Source of the DNA: Channallabes apus
Taxonomy: Eukaryota; Chordata; Actinopteri; Siluriformes; Clariidae
Assembly: GCA_030522415.1 (NCBI GenBank)
Contig: CM060105.1
Location: forward strand, 12,008,206 to 12,072,205
Direction of reading: 5' to 3'
DNA: 64,000 nucleotides
Shown: positions 44,725 through 56,568 of the stretch, piece after piece
Position numbering within the stretch: position 1 is the first letter of the stretch
Layout of the letters: every line of letters starts with the position of its first letter
The notes under the pieces: model-generated
What the model was told of the DNA's origin: nothing
The model's input: the letters and a program-made list of their open reading frames with translations, nothing else
Database searches by the model: none
Position numbers and translations under genes: made by a program

Positions 44725-45347
44725 GATTGAAGTTATAAAGGGCTCTGGGGTGTTTTGCCAGGCAGAAGCGTGGAGAGCAGCCCGCCTTGCCACCTCTGCT
44801 ACTGCCATGGTACGGAATCTGCTGCTGGGCACCTTCGAATTGGAGACTGGACCAAATTAAAAAGGTAGCCATTATTGGTGAGTAAATGCATAATGCGTTG
44901 AGAAGGGAAAAAAAAACATAAGTTCACCACTTTAACCATAGCCTACTTGTATCAATGTTTATTAGCCATCAATGGAGACTGTATAAGGTAGGGCACCCAT
45001 TATTGTTACTGTATCTGCTTGGTACCTATAATACTAATTCATCGCTTGCTCACTTCTTAATCCTACCTTTCCTCTTCTAAAGCCACATTTCTGGGGTATT
45101 GCGCTGTAGGGTGTGTAGTCCTCTATTTTGTAGAACATATAGTGTTGCAAATAACCTCGTGGCACTAATTGTTGTCGTCTGAAGTTTTAATAAATAATAA
45201 TTTATTATTATTATACTGTCTTATTATTTTTGTCTTCTCTAGATGCTACATTGAAGAAGTGGTCGGCAGCCACCCGAAGGCAGATAGGCACATCTATCAA
45301 TTCAAAGCTCACGGAGCTGGGAAGATCCACAAAATATATTTTTTTCT
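44725..45347 (+). pseudogene. BEN-domain coding exons, broken
   Basis: 44735-44860 encodes GSGVFCQAEAWRAARLATSA and MVRNLLLGTFELET, matching the first half of a BEN domain (the G-SGV...R.LL..F pattern), then stops. 45241-45340, after the acceptor GTCTTCTCTAG, encodes DATLKKWSAATRRQIGTSIN and SKLTELG, matching the domain's C-terminal part. BEN domains bind DNA or chromatin factors. The linking part between exons is missing or intronic. They lie between the inverted ends of the TATATG-array element on the same strand as the piggyBac-like remnant. Confidence 0.6.
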
Positions 45348-45479
45348 TCCTGTTCAGTTTTTTGTCATGTTTTTGTTCTTTTACTAGTTATAATATAAAA
45401 ATAAAAAAATTAAATTTCTACATTTTGGGCTTTTATTTATGTTGTCTAGCAGCTATGGATTTTTTTGACTAATCTAGGT

Positions 45480-45720
45480 AAACATATAGGTGCATATATG
45501 CACACATATATACATGCATATATGTACCTATATATGTGCATATATGTACATAAAATATAGGAAAATGGGCAATTTTATATGTCACATATACTGTATTACT
45601 ATATAGGTTCATATATGCACGCATATATGCACATATAATATAGGAAAACGGCCAATTTTATATATGTCACATATTAAAAACCTATATCAAAACCTATATT
45701 AAAACATATATGTTTATATA
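45480..45720. repeat. Right-end TATATG palindrome array
   Basis: Tandem and inverted ATATAGGTGCATATATGCAC and CATATATGTACATA units, with two copies of an AATATAGGAAAA..GGCAATTTTATAT block. They mirror the left array of the same element. Confidence 0.85.
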
Positions 45721-46128
45721 GGTTCTTTCCGTGTGGGTTTGGTTGGTCTTTGTATATATTTGTAGATAATTTCACTGTATGTTTCTGCACTCACTAGTAG
45801 TAGGGGCGTGGCTGCCATTTATTTTGGGAAGAGGGAATTTATTCACTGTTTTTGGTTTAGGGAGTCCGGGGTGTTCCTTCAGTTAAAAACAACTAGTTTG
45901 AGATTTATATCTGCTCATCTTTTTTGAAAAAAAAAAGAAATAATAATAATAAAAAAGTAACTCGGTAACTTTTACTCTGAGTAAATTTTTTAATGAGCTA
46001 CTTTTTACTTTTACTTGAGTAGATTTTTATAATAGTAACTTTACTTGTACTTAAGTAAAATTTCACTGAAGTAACAGTACTTGTACTTGAGTACAACATT
46101 TTATTACTCTTTCCACCTCAGCATATCT

Positions 46129-47368
46129 GTCTGTCTGTCTGTCTGTACAGCAGAACTGTCTTTCTGACTTATTAATACAAAGAAATAGGGCTGCGTGATT
46201 AATGGGGGAAAAAATATCACAATGTCAAATTCAAACATGAATGTGATCTCATTTCTAAATGAGATTCACTTTCGTGTATTTTCCTGCATTCAGATCATTG
46301 TGCGTTCACGCGTTATTGGTCACACACACAATAACAAAACAATATTATCAGAATCATCAGAATAAGCTTTATTCTTTATTATTTCTATTATAATTAGTTA
46401 TAAATAAAGGACTGTGTTGTCTGTTCCCCAACATAGAAATGCAGGAACACTGGAGTCTTCATCTCACACACAGATGTTCACGACAACCTGAAAATAAAAT
46501 AAAAACATCTGAATCAATAAACACAAACTGGATTTTTGTACTTTATGATCAGCAGCATGTAATCATCTCTGCTCCAAGAGAAACATTATCATTTTCTGTT
46601 TATATAATTTTATTCAACATTTATTCATACATGTACAATATCTGTGTTAGAACATTTAGCTAAAACAAATGAGACCTTCCACAAGTTCTAACAGGAAAGT
46701 GAGGAGACGTTTATCATCACATCACTGCTCTTATACAATCACAGGCTTTAGAGCTTTTTATAAAGTAACTCACACTGCTGTGTGTTTTATCTCCTGTTCT
46801 ACATGTATATTTAAGTGCAGACTTTAAGAAGAAGCGGAGGTGAAGTTTACAGGAATGACAGAAGACACGGTGAGGAGGTGGAGAGCTGGAAGGAGTGTCA
46901 GAGTGAGTAAAGTAGCTGATTAAATCTAATATTTGTGGCAGTGTGGCATTAAAGATGATGATTTTCATGAGTTTTTATGAGAGTTGAGGAGAAAGTCTGC
47001 TGCTTATCAGAAACAGGGAAAAGCTGAGATCATCTTATTAAGCAGCAGTATGAAGTCAGAGATAGCAGCGTGTCACAAGGAGACCAGCTGTTCATTTACA
47101 ATCACTCTCATGCACTCAGGTGGGATGTTTTATAAACTCCGTCTGACTCCCTGTCTTCTGCTTTCACATGAAGTTTAAATCAACACCAAACAGCATTAAA
47201 GATAATTGTTAGAAAAAGTCTGATTAAATAGAATAAAGTGACATTTTAACTCTGTAATCTGATATTTACTGGAACTGAAGAGAAATGCACAAGCTAATGC
47301 TAATGTACAAAATAATGCTAATCAGTCTGTTAATGTTTCAGTGTTTATATAAAGAGATCATTACTCAC
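46129..47368. other. No gene seen; hAT-like end
   Basis: At 46187 TAGGGCTGCGTGATTAATGG is a hAT-type terminus. The rest lies 3' of the last NLR exon recognised. A B30.2/SPRY exon, common at the 3' end of such genes, was looked for and not seen. Confidence 0.5.
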
Positions 47369-47542
47369 ATCAGTGTCTGTAGTTTGTAATGTTTATTGTT
47401 CTTAAGGGCAGAGAGACACTTCACTCCTGAGTCTCCTATTTTATTCCAGGACAGATCCAGGTGTCTCAGGTGTGAGGGGTTTGATCTCAGAGCTGAAGCG
47501 AGAGCAGCACAGCCTTCATCTGAGACACCACACACACACAAC
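47369..47542 (-). CDS. NLR LRR exon d (last recognised)
   Basis: This exon is 174 nt with phase 2 at both ends. It encodes [20 protein letters not shown] and [17 protein letters not shown], then diverges at its end ([15 protein letters not shown] instead of the usual [12 protein letters not shown]). The donor is GTGAGT rather than the GTAAGA used by the others. It may be the final LRR exon before a lost or distant terminal exon. Confidence 0.75.
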
Positions 47543-47594
47543 CTGCAGAGACACAATGACACACACTTCACTCTCTCAGGATATAAACTTCAAG

Positions 47595-47661
<67 letters not shown>

Positions 47662-47745
47662 TAGAGAGAGAGAGAGAAAGAGAGAGACAACTTGGGCATT
47701 TTATCTAAAGTATGTTATTTTAATCAGAAATGATCCCTATGTTCT

Positions 47746-47809
<64 letters not shown>

Positions 47810-50800
47810 ATGGTGTTCTCTACTTTAGCTCTATGTTACTATATGAATGGATTTGAGTCTGTGGGTTTATTCATAGACATTCTGTATTTATGATTAAATG
47901 TGTAATAATATGAGACTATTTTAAAATGTTAGAGAAAGAACTAATGAGGGAATCTGCATGGGTTTAATACTGCTTGTCCATTTGTCTGTTTCTGTAACAC
48001 AGATCTGGCAACCCTGTTCATAGCAGATAGACACAGATGTAGTGAAATAATCCTCAGTAACAGAACTAATGTTCATCTCTGAGAATGTCACTGCTGCTTT
48101 TAAACCCTGCAGCTCACACAGTGCAGTTAGTTTGTGTCTCAGCTGCAGTTTGTGTGATTAGTTACAGTGTTGTAGTAAATTTCACAGTCATTTCAGACAC
48201 ACTGCAGTCGCATCAAGTCAGGTTTTGTGCTGCAGCTTCTCACATACGTACATCTGACCCAAAGACTCTGTGACAAATCATCAGTGTGCAGTGAAAAGAA
48301 ACAATCTTCCTCCTCAGGACATTGATGATGAACCTAAAACCTCTGCTTCAGTCTCACTATTAGAGAATGTGTCTTACTGAGGAGCAGGTCATGTGACTCT
48401 CAGAGAGATGATCTTACCCCAGTGTCTCCAGTTTACAGTCAGGATTCTCCAGTACAGCAGAGACACACTTCACTCCTGAGTCTCCTAGATTATTATTACA
48501 GGACAGATCCAGGTCTCTCAGGTGTGAGGGGTTTGATCTCAGAGCTGAAGTCAGAGCAGCACAGCCTTCAACTGAGACACCACAACTACACAACCTGCAG
48601 AGACACAATGACACACACTTCAACACATTTACATCCTGGATTATTATTTTATTTTTAAGATGGCGAGTCTACAAAATGCTTCTCTAACAGACTTATAGTG
48701 CACTATACAGGGGGAATAAACATGTTTCTCCATAACCTTTGTTTAATAACACTAGACATTTATATAACACTATAGATTTATATTACATTATATATTACAT
48801 TACATGTATATAACATTGGCAAATTGGTGGTTGTGGGATTTGAACCTGGGATCTTCCGAACCGTAGTCCAATGCCTGAACCACTGAGCTACTCCTGGCCC
48901 ATAAATATTTGCAACTTCCTTGACACATAGTTTCTTATTAGCCTGAATTAGATTTAATTACATCAGACGAATATCTATTACCTGTTTATTTTAGTATGAT
49001 CATTACATATAAAAATAAATAAATAAATAAATAGCATATTTTCCTAATATCGTGCAGCCCTAAAAGCGACCCTGTTCATTTTCTTTATTTTACAAAAGCA
49101 CAGTGTTTTATGGATATTGTGAGTGTACATAAATAAATGTAGACCCTTTACAGATTTAAATGATGTTCTACACTTATGCATACGATAAAAAACGACGGCC
49201 CATTTTAAGTTCTTTTCACAGTTACAGGGAAAAAATACAAGTTGTCCTGCCGGCCGAGTGATAATTACAGGGCTGATAGTGGAAAAAATTCCTGAGCCTG
49301 AACTTTATTTCCTTGCCCTCGAGGTGAGTAGGGGTGGGGGTACTATGTATGCGATGCACTTTTAACACATAACTAAATATATAAACAGCCAAAGTATAAC
49401 CCTGATTATCATTATTGTCAAGTGGCTCTTTTTAGATATTTTCATATTTGCATTAAGCCCCCAGTATTATTCAAGAAAATACAGCATTTTCTTCTCAATA
49501 TGTTCAGAGCCTAGATTGACATTATTAGCCCATCTTAGTACAATCACTGGAAGTAAATGCTACAGATGCTACAGCCAGACCAAGACAGGTCAGTAATACC
49601 CCTTTTCCACTGCCCTGGTTCCCGTGCCGGAGAACCTGTGACATCACGTGCGGTGGGCGGAGTTATAGGGAGCGTTTAAAAAAAATGGCGGCGACCCAAA
49701 CGTGGGAATAATAGTACTCCAAAGTACACAGGAATTGATTAACTAATTGATTATCCTCCGCTAATTTCTTACATAAAGTGACGAGTGTGTGTGCGATATT
49801 AAATGACAGGTCAAGCTCAAATTAATTCCTGCCACAATTCTGAGCGATTCTGCGCGTGCGGTGTCTCCCCTGCTCGCTCAACATGTTCTCTGCGCGCGCT
49901 CGACTCTGCCTGCATGTGCGTGCAACATTTATTTTCTGCGCACGCTCGCTCAAATTTGTCCAGTGTTACAAAACAGCCACAAAACCAGCCAATCACAGAC
50001 ATCCACACACTACTGCTGATTGGCTGTTCCTTCTCCATCACCTGCGCATCTCAGATCAAGAGAAATGACAGATCAATGTCCGCGAACCTGATTTTCTTTT
50101 CTTCCCGCAGCCACAGTACGCCGGAAATCCGCTGTGGTGCCGGAACGCTATCACCCCTGTCATTATTAAATAAACTGCCCTGGAACGACCCTTTGGTGAC
50201 CGGCATTGTTCTAACCATTCAGTACACATATACCAAAAATGGTTGGGAAAAATATTCCCTCTTTTAAACCCACTTATGTTGGGGATGTTATAAGACATTT
50301 CACAGCCGTTTCTCCTGCATTTTGAACCTGTAATCTAATGAACATAACATACGGAAAAAGGGATTTTTCTGCAGCGACTGGTCGACTGTAATATTGTGAA
50401 TGTTCAGTTATATAAAAGGAAAACCAAAATTAATTGCTAAAGAAGGCTAACTGTTAGCCATTAGCCACTAACCTACACATCGCCCGAAGATGTAACTCCA
50501 TATCAGTCCGATTTTTAATTTTATATGACTAATATCACTTTATATCACTAAACAGGTGAAATTAAGTCTATCATGGTGAAATAACTCTCTTATATCCACA
50601 CACAACATGTCTATTGTTACTGAAAGCCAGTACAAGCTACAGTTAGCAGTATTAACCTCACAGTGTGTCTAAATTCAGCAGACAAGATTAATAAACAATA
50701 AGTTTAAAACAGAGCGTATCTGATACTCAATGTATTTTCTGATGGTCACCATATTAGTAGAAAATCACCTGCTGCTGATCATGACAGATATTATTATACA

Positions 50801-53800
50801 CATATCTCACATCTGGTAAATACCTAATTATAGCAGCCCCACATCAGCAAAACTAACAAACAATTAATGTCATCTAGATATTCTTACCAGAGCTGTAGTG
50901 CTATTTCTTTATGAACCAGAACACTTATGAGACACACATGTGTGTACACACAGTTATCTCAGGACCGCTAACACACACACACACAGACACACGCACACAC
51001 ACACACACATTCTGGGCGAGCTGTATATAAACTTTCTGATTCACTCAGTAAAAATACAACATGTTCCCCTGAGTGGAGAATCTGAGCCCCGAGCTGGAGG
51101 AGGGTCGAACACATTTCATTTGTTTTTTTAGGAAAATTATGTGGACGTCACAAAAAGGACAAATCTGAAGAGTGGGATTGTTTACAAGAATTGACACAAG
51201 CTGTACACACACTACAGAGACTCATGTGACTGTCCTTAATGATCAAACAGTGAATTTTACTGCTACAGTTTATAAATCCTCTACACTAATGAGGAAATCT
51301 GCATGGGTTTAATACTGCTTGTCCACTGGACTGCTTCTGTAACACAGATCTGGCAACCCTGTTCATAGCCGATAGACACAGATGTAGTGAAATAATCCTC
51401 AGTAACAGAACTAATGTTCATCTCTGAGAATGTCACTGCTGCTTTTAAACCCTGCAGCTCACACAGTGCAGTTAAGTTTGTGTCTCAGCTGCAGTTTGTG
51501 TGATTAGTTACAGTGTTGTAGTAAATTTCACAGTCATTTCAGACACACTGCAGTCGCATCAAGTCAGGTTTTGTGCTGCAGCTTCTCACATACGTACATC
51601 TGACCCAAAGACTCTGTGACAAATCATCAGTGTGCAGTGAAAAGAAACAATCTTCCTCCTCAGGACATTGATGATGAACCTAAAACCTCTGCTTCAGTCT
51701 CACTATTAGAGAATGTGTCTTACTGAGGAGCAGGTCATGTGACTCTCAGAGAGATGATCTTACCCCAGTGTGTCCAGTTTACAGTCAGGATTCTCCAGTA
51801 CAGCAGAGACACACTTCACTCCTGAGTCTCCTAGATTATTATAGGACAGATCCAGGTGTCTCAGGTGTGAGGGGTTTGATCTCAGAGCTGAAGTCAGAGC
51901 AGCACAGCCTTCATCTGAGACACCACAAGCACCCAACCTGCAGAGACACAATGACACACACTTCATCAACACATTTACATCCTGGATTATTATTCACAGT
52001 GCTTTAAATTATTTGTCCCTTCTTTTATGTTTTTTTGTATATTTGTCACACTTAGATGATTCAGAAAATCTAATTTTAATATTAAACAAACACAGATATC
52101 CAAATTAAATAGAAAATGCAGTTTTAAAAAAATTATTTAATTTTTCATATCACACAATAACACACTTCAACATTACATCCTGGTTTATTATTATTATTAT
52201 TGTTATCATCATCAGTGAGTAATTTATTTGTGCACAATAATGTCAGTTACTAAATCACTGTATAAACTATTAACTGCTGCTTTTATTGTGACTCAGAGAG
52301 ATGATCTTACCTCAGTGTCTCCACTTTACAGTCAGGATTCTCCAGTACAGCAGAGAGACGCTTCACTCCTGAGTCTGTTAGTTTATTCCCAGACAGGTCG
52401 AGTGTCTTCACAGTCAGATGCAGTTCTCTCAGATTGGAGGTTTCTGAGTTGAGCACTGAGACCAGAGCTGAACAACTTCCCCCTTCAATTCTATCACACC
52501 TGATACTGAAGGAAATAAAATAAGACATAATGAACTAACACTAGTACAAATGATCAAACAGATCCTCAAAGCTTTCACTGCACCGTCTCATTTTTATAAA
52601 CACCAAAAGCACAAACAGCAGTAAGTGTGAAGCTAAAATAAGAGGAGAGGAGGAATCAAACCCCTCCCTCTCCCTCTTCTCATCTTGCACAGTAACCCTT
52701 CTTCGTCTCTTATTTAACACTAGAAGCGCTGAGCACCGGTCATTTGACCGCACGGGTGAAAAAAAAAATAATTCACACTCAATCACATTCCAGGACGCTC
52801 CTTTCATGACTTTTCCTAGATCTGTGAGCTTAATCATTTCACTACGGAGAAATATTCTCTCATAAAATATTGCTGATTATCAATGTGGGAATGAATGGCG
52901 AATTGTTGATATTTCACGGAAGCATATATATATATATATAATCAGCAATATTTTATAAGGAGATTTAGGGATTTAGCTTTACTGTACTTACACACACATG
53001 AAACACTTGCATACACATATATGAAACAGTCACACATACATATATACTACTAACTGCTCAAACAACTACATATGAAATGCGCGCACACACACCTATGAGA
53101 CGCGCACATACACACACAACTGCACAGAGTAGCGAACTGTAGCGCTGTAGGGAACTAGTGAGCAACGGATCTTCACTTTAGCGGATTACACCCTTTTACA
53201 CTCAAACGTCATTAACCCCAGCAAATCTGAAGCACGGATTTATAAAGAAAAAATATGAACAACTTAATAAGAAAAAGGGAAGTGATGTGTTTTTTCATAG
53301 TTTTTGCATGTACACACATAAGAGTGAGTCATTAGACTGTCCAAAATGATCCTAACTAGGCATCTTTAAGCAAATTAAAAGTCCCAGAATCACACACAGG
53401 TTGAATGGGGTTTGCCGACAGCAGTGCACCGATAAGGGGCAACAACCTGACAACCAATCACATCAATTACAATCCTTCTATGAAGATATAATAACAGGAA
53501 TGTTTTACTAATAACAATGAAATCGGCTCAGTGTGTGTATAACTGTGTAGACATTAATGCTGCAAGAGTTAAAAAGTGTTTTTCACTTTTGACAGAAACT
53601 GTCTTCCACACATTTAATATCTGCCCTTCAGTCTTATTCATTTGTTCACATGATCGTTATTCTCTTATGTAACTATTTATTTATTCACATTAACACCACT
53701 CTGTATCACCTGAAGCTCAAAACATCTTAAAGTAAATCAAAGTGTTTTCAGTTTCTCTCTTTCTACAGTAGAACAGATTTATACAGATTTACTTACGTTG

Positions 53801-56536
53801 CTTTTCAGGGTTGCTGCAATCACAGGCATCATCCTCCCAAAAACATCATCTGTTATCTTCTCTGGACTGATATATTTATTCAGGTCAAATTCCTCCAGAT
53901 CCTCTGCTGATGTCAGTAACACAAACACCAGAGCAGACCACTGTGAAGGAGAGAGTTCACTTTGTTTTCCAGATTTCAGGTAGTGTTGGATTTCCTCCAC
54001 TAGAGAATCATCACCCAGTTCATTCAGACAGTGGAACAGATTGATGGATTTCTCTGTAGTAAGATCTTCACTGATCTTCTCCTTAATGTACTGAACTGAT
54101 TCCTCTTTGCTCTGTGAGCTACTTCCTGTCTGTGTTACTAAGTCATGTAAGAGTTTCTGATTGGACTCCAGTGAGAGACCCAGAAGAAAGCGGAGGAAAA
54201 GATCCAGATGTCCAGTCTTACTGTTTAAGGCCTGATCTACAGCACTAATGTGGACATCTGAGATTGTATTAAACGACCGACTCTGTTGAAGAACATTTCT
54301 CTTTTCCCTCATGAACATCAGGTGCACATACAGAGCTGCGAGATGCTCCTGAATACTCAGATGAACAAAGCAGTACACTTTACTCTGGTGAAGCCCAAAC
54401 TCCTCTCTGAAGATCTGCGTACACACACCTGAGTACACTGCTGCTTCTCTCACATCAATGCCACACTCTCTCAGGTCTTCATCATAGAAGATCAGGTTGT
54501 GTTTCTCCAGCTGCTGAAAAGCCAGTCGTCCTAGTTTGAGAAGCATTTCTTCATCACTCTCCTGCTTCTCTGAGTACTTTTCTCTTATGATGTTTATCTG
54601 AATGATGAGGAAGTGTGTGTACATTTGAGTCAGAGTCTTGGGGATCTCTCCTCTCTCTGCTTCACCCAACATTCTCTCTAGAACAGCGGCTGAGATCCAG
54701 CAGAAGACTGGGATGTGACACATGATGTAGAGGCTTCTTAATGACTTCAGGTGTGTGATGATGTCATTGGCCAGGCTCTGATCACTGATCCTCTTCCTGA
54801 AGTACTCCTCCTTCTGTGGGTCATTGAACCCTCGTACCTCTGTGACTCGATCGACACACTCAGAGGGGATTTGATCAGCTGCTGCAGGTCGGGAGGTGAT
54901 CCAGATGAGAGCAGAGGGAAGCAGATTCCCTTTGATCAGGTTTATCAGCAGCACAGGCACTGATGCTGATTCAGTTACATCACACACTCTCACTGTGTTC
55001 TGGAAATCCAGAGAGAAACGACACTCGTCCAATCCATCAAAAATGAACAGAACCTTTTCCAAACTGGACATTTCTGTTTCTTTTGTTTCCTTAAAACAGA
55101 CATGAAGGAGCTCCATCAGACTCAGTTTCTGCTCCTTCATCAGATTCAGCTCTCTGAAAGGAAGTGGAAATATGAGGAGGACGTCCTGATTTGTTTTCCC
55201 TTCAGCCCAGTCCACAATGAACTTCTGCACTGAGACGGTTTTTCCGATGCCAGCGACTCCCTTTGTCAGCACAGTTCTGATGGGTTTGTCTTGATCAGAT
55301 AAGGGCTTAAAGATGTCACTGCATTTGATTGGTGTTTCCTCTGATGATGTTCTCCTGGACGCTGCCTCGATCTGTCTCACCTCATGTTCTTTATTGACGT
55401 CTCCACTGTCTCCCTCTGTGATGTAGAGCTCTGTGTAGATCTCATTCAGGAGTGTTCGCTTTTCCTGATTTATTATCACTCCATTTACACACTCAAACTT
55501 CTTCATCAGATTTAATCTGAACTTCTTCTGGAATTCATTTACAGCAGCAGATTCTTGTTCGTGTCTGTGACAGGGTGAAGTAGGAAGACATGGTGAGACA
55601 TGAGGGTTAATTATTAAAGATCACAGTGGTCTGAGTGGTTACCACAGACAGTTCTTTATGATTTTGTCACTCTGTATATCTCCTGTATGTTTATTATTAT
55701 CTAATCACTCTGTATGAAATAACAGCAGAGAGGTTTTTAACACCAGTGTGTGATGTAGTTAGTTGATGTAGTGTTTTCAATAAAAAAAATTGTATGAGTG
55801 GATTTGTTTTAACATTTGAATAAAAATATAGTAGAACTGGAAAAAAAAATCTGATCCTTTTAATTTGAAGTTTACTATTTTTATGTTTACTAAGTTTACA
55901 GTCATTAGAGATGTAACAGAATATTACTACATCATACAGAATGATCAGATAATGTGTTTTACTCTGAGAACTATGGGATGTTACCTGTGTACAGATGAGG
56001 AGACGCCATGTTTAAAGTTCCAAGGATGACCCATAGACGCATCACTCTTCATGGAGACACAGCTGGGTTCTGGTGAGTCTGATCTCTTTATCTGGAGTTT
56101 ACTGAACAACATTATAGAGTGGACATGAGACAGAAATTAATTGTCTAATATTATGATTCAGAATACCAGGAGAGACTCGATATGAGCAGCAAGTCGTCAA
56201 ATCACAATAATTCTATTTAATAATCTTCATGAGCTCCACTTCATCTTACACACTAGATAACAGCACCAGAGTGTGTAGCATACAGAGCTCATCACACACT
56301 CTTTATATACTGACAATGTTAAAAAGTAAAAAATATATATATTGTGATTATTTCCCTTCAGGACCTCACACAAATGCTGTCAGGATAGTGGGAATAGATT
56401 TAATGTGGATAATTATAGAGTGTGTGTCGCTCTCAGTCTGGTTTTTATTTCCAGTTCACATCAATCAACCTTTTTACATGAAATGCACACGCAAGCATGC
56501 GGCCTTGTTTCTGGCTCTGCACACGCGACCAAGCAT

Positions 56537-56568
<32 letters not shown>

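Larger units (their letters stand above)
41941..45737. mobile_element. 3.8 kb element with TATATG arrays, piggyBac-like and BEN sequence
   Basis: The terminal inverted repeats read CCCACATGGAAAGAACCTAT on the left, and the complement with one change on the right. TTTGGTT stands on both sides (41934-41940 and 45738-45744), suggesting a 7-bp target duplication. Inside each end lie arrays of short self-complementary TATATGCGCATATA-type units. The interior holds a promoter-like region (about 42900-43060), a piggyBac-type transposase remnant and BEN-domain exons. A 7-bp duplication is not what piggyBac makes (TTAA), so the superfamily is unresolved. Confidence 0.65.
41455..46128. mobile_element. 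hAT-like element remnant enclosing another element
   Basis: The left part (about 41455-41630) and right part (about 45950-46128) carry the ACTTTTACTT-rich ends seen in a widespread fish hAT family. The right end finishes in TACTCTTTCCACCTC. The left terminus appears truncated where it meets the DIRS-like fragment. Its own transposase was not found. Confidence 0.55.

Noticed and set aside
49803..50298. Overlapping frames on both strands up to 154 codons
   Set aside because: CpG-rich MITE-like intron sequence. Open on both strands by composition, with no domain or splice support.
54751..55105. Plus-strand frames opposite the NACHT exon
   Set aside because: Antisense shadows of a well-supported minus-strand exon.
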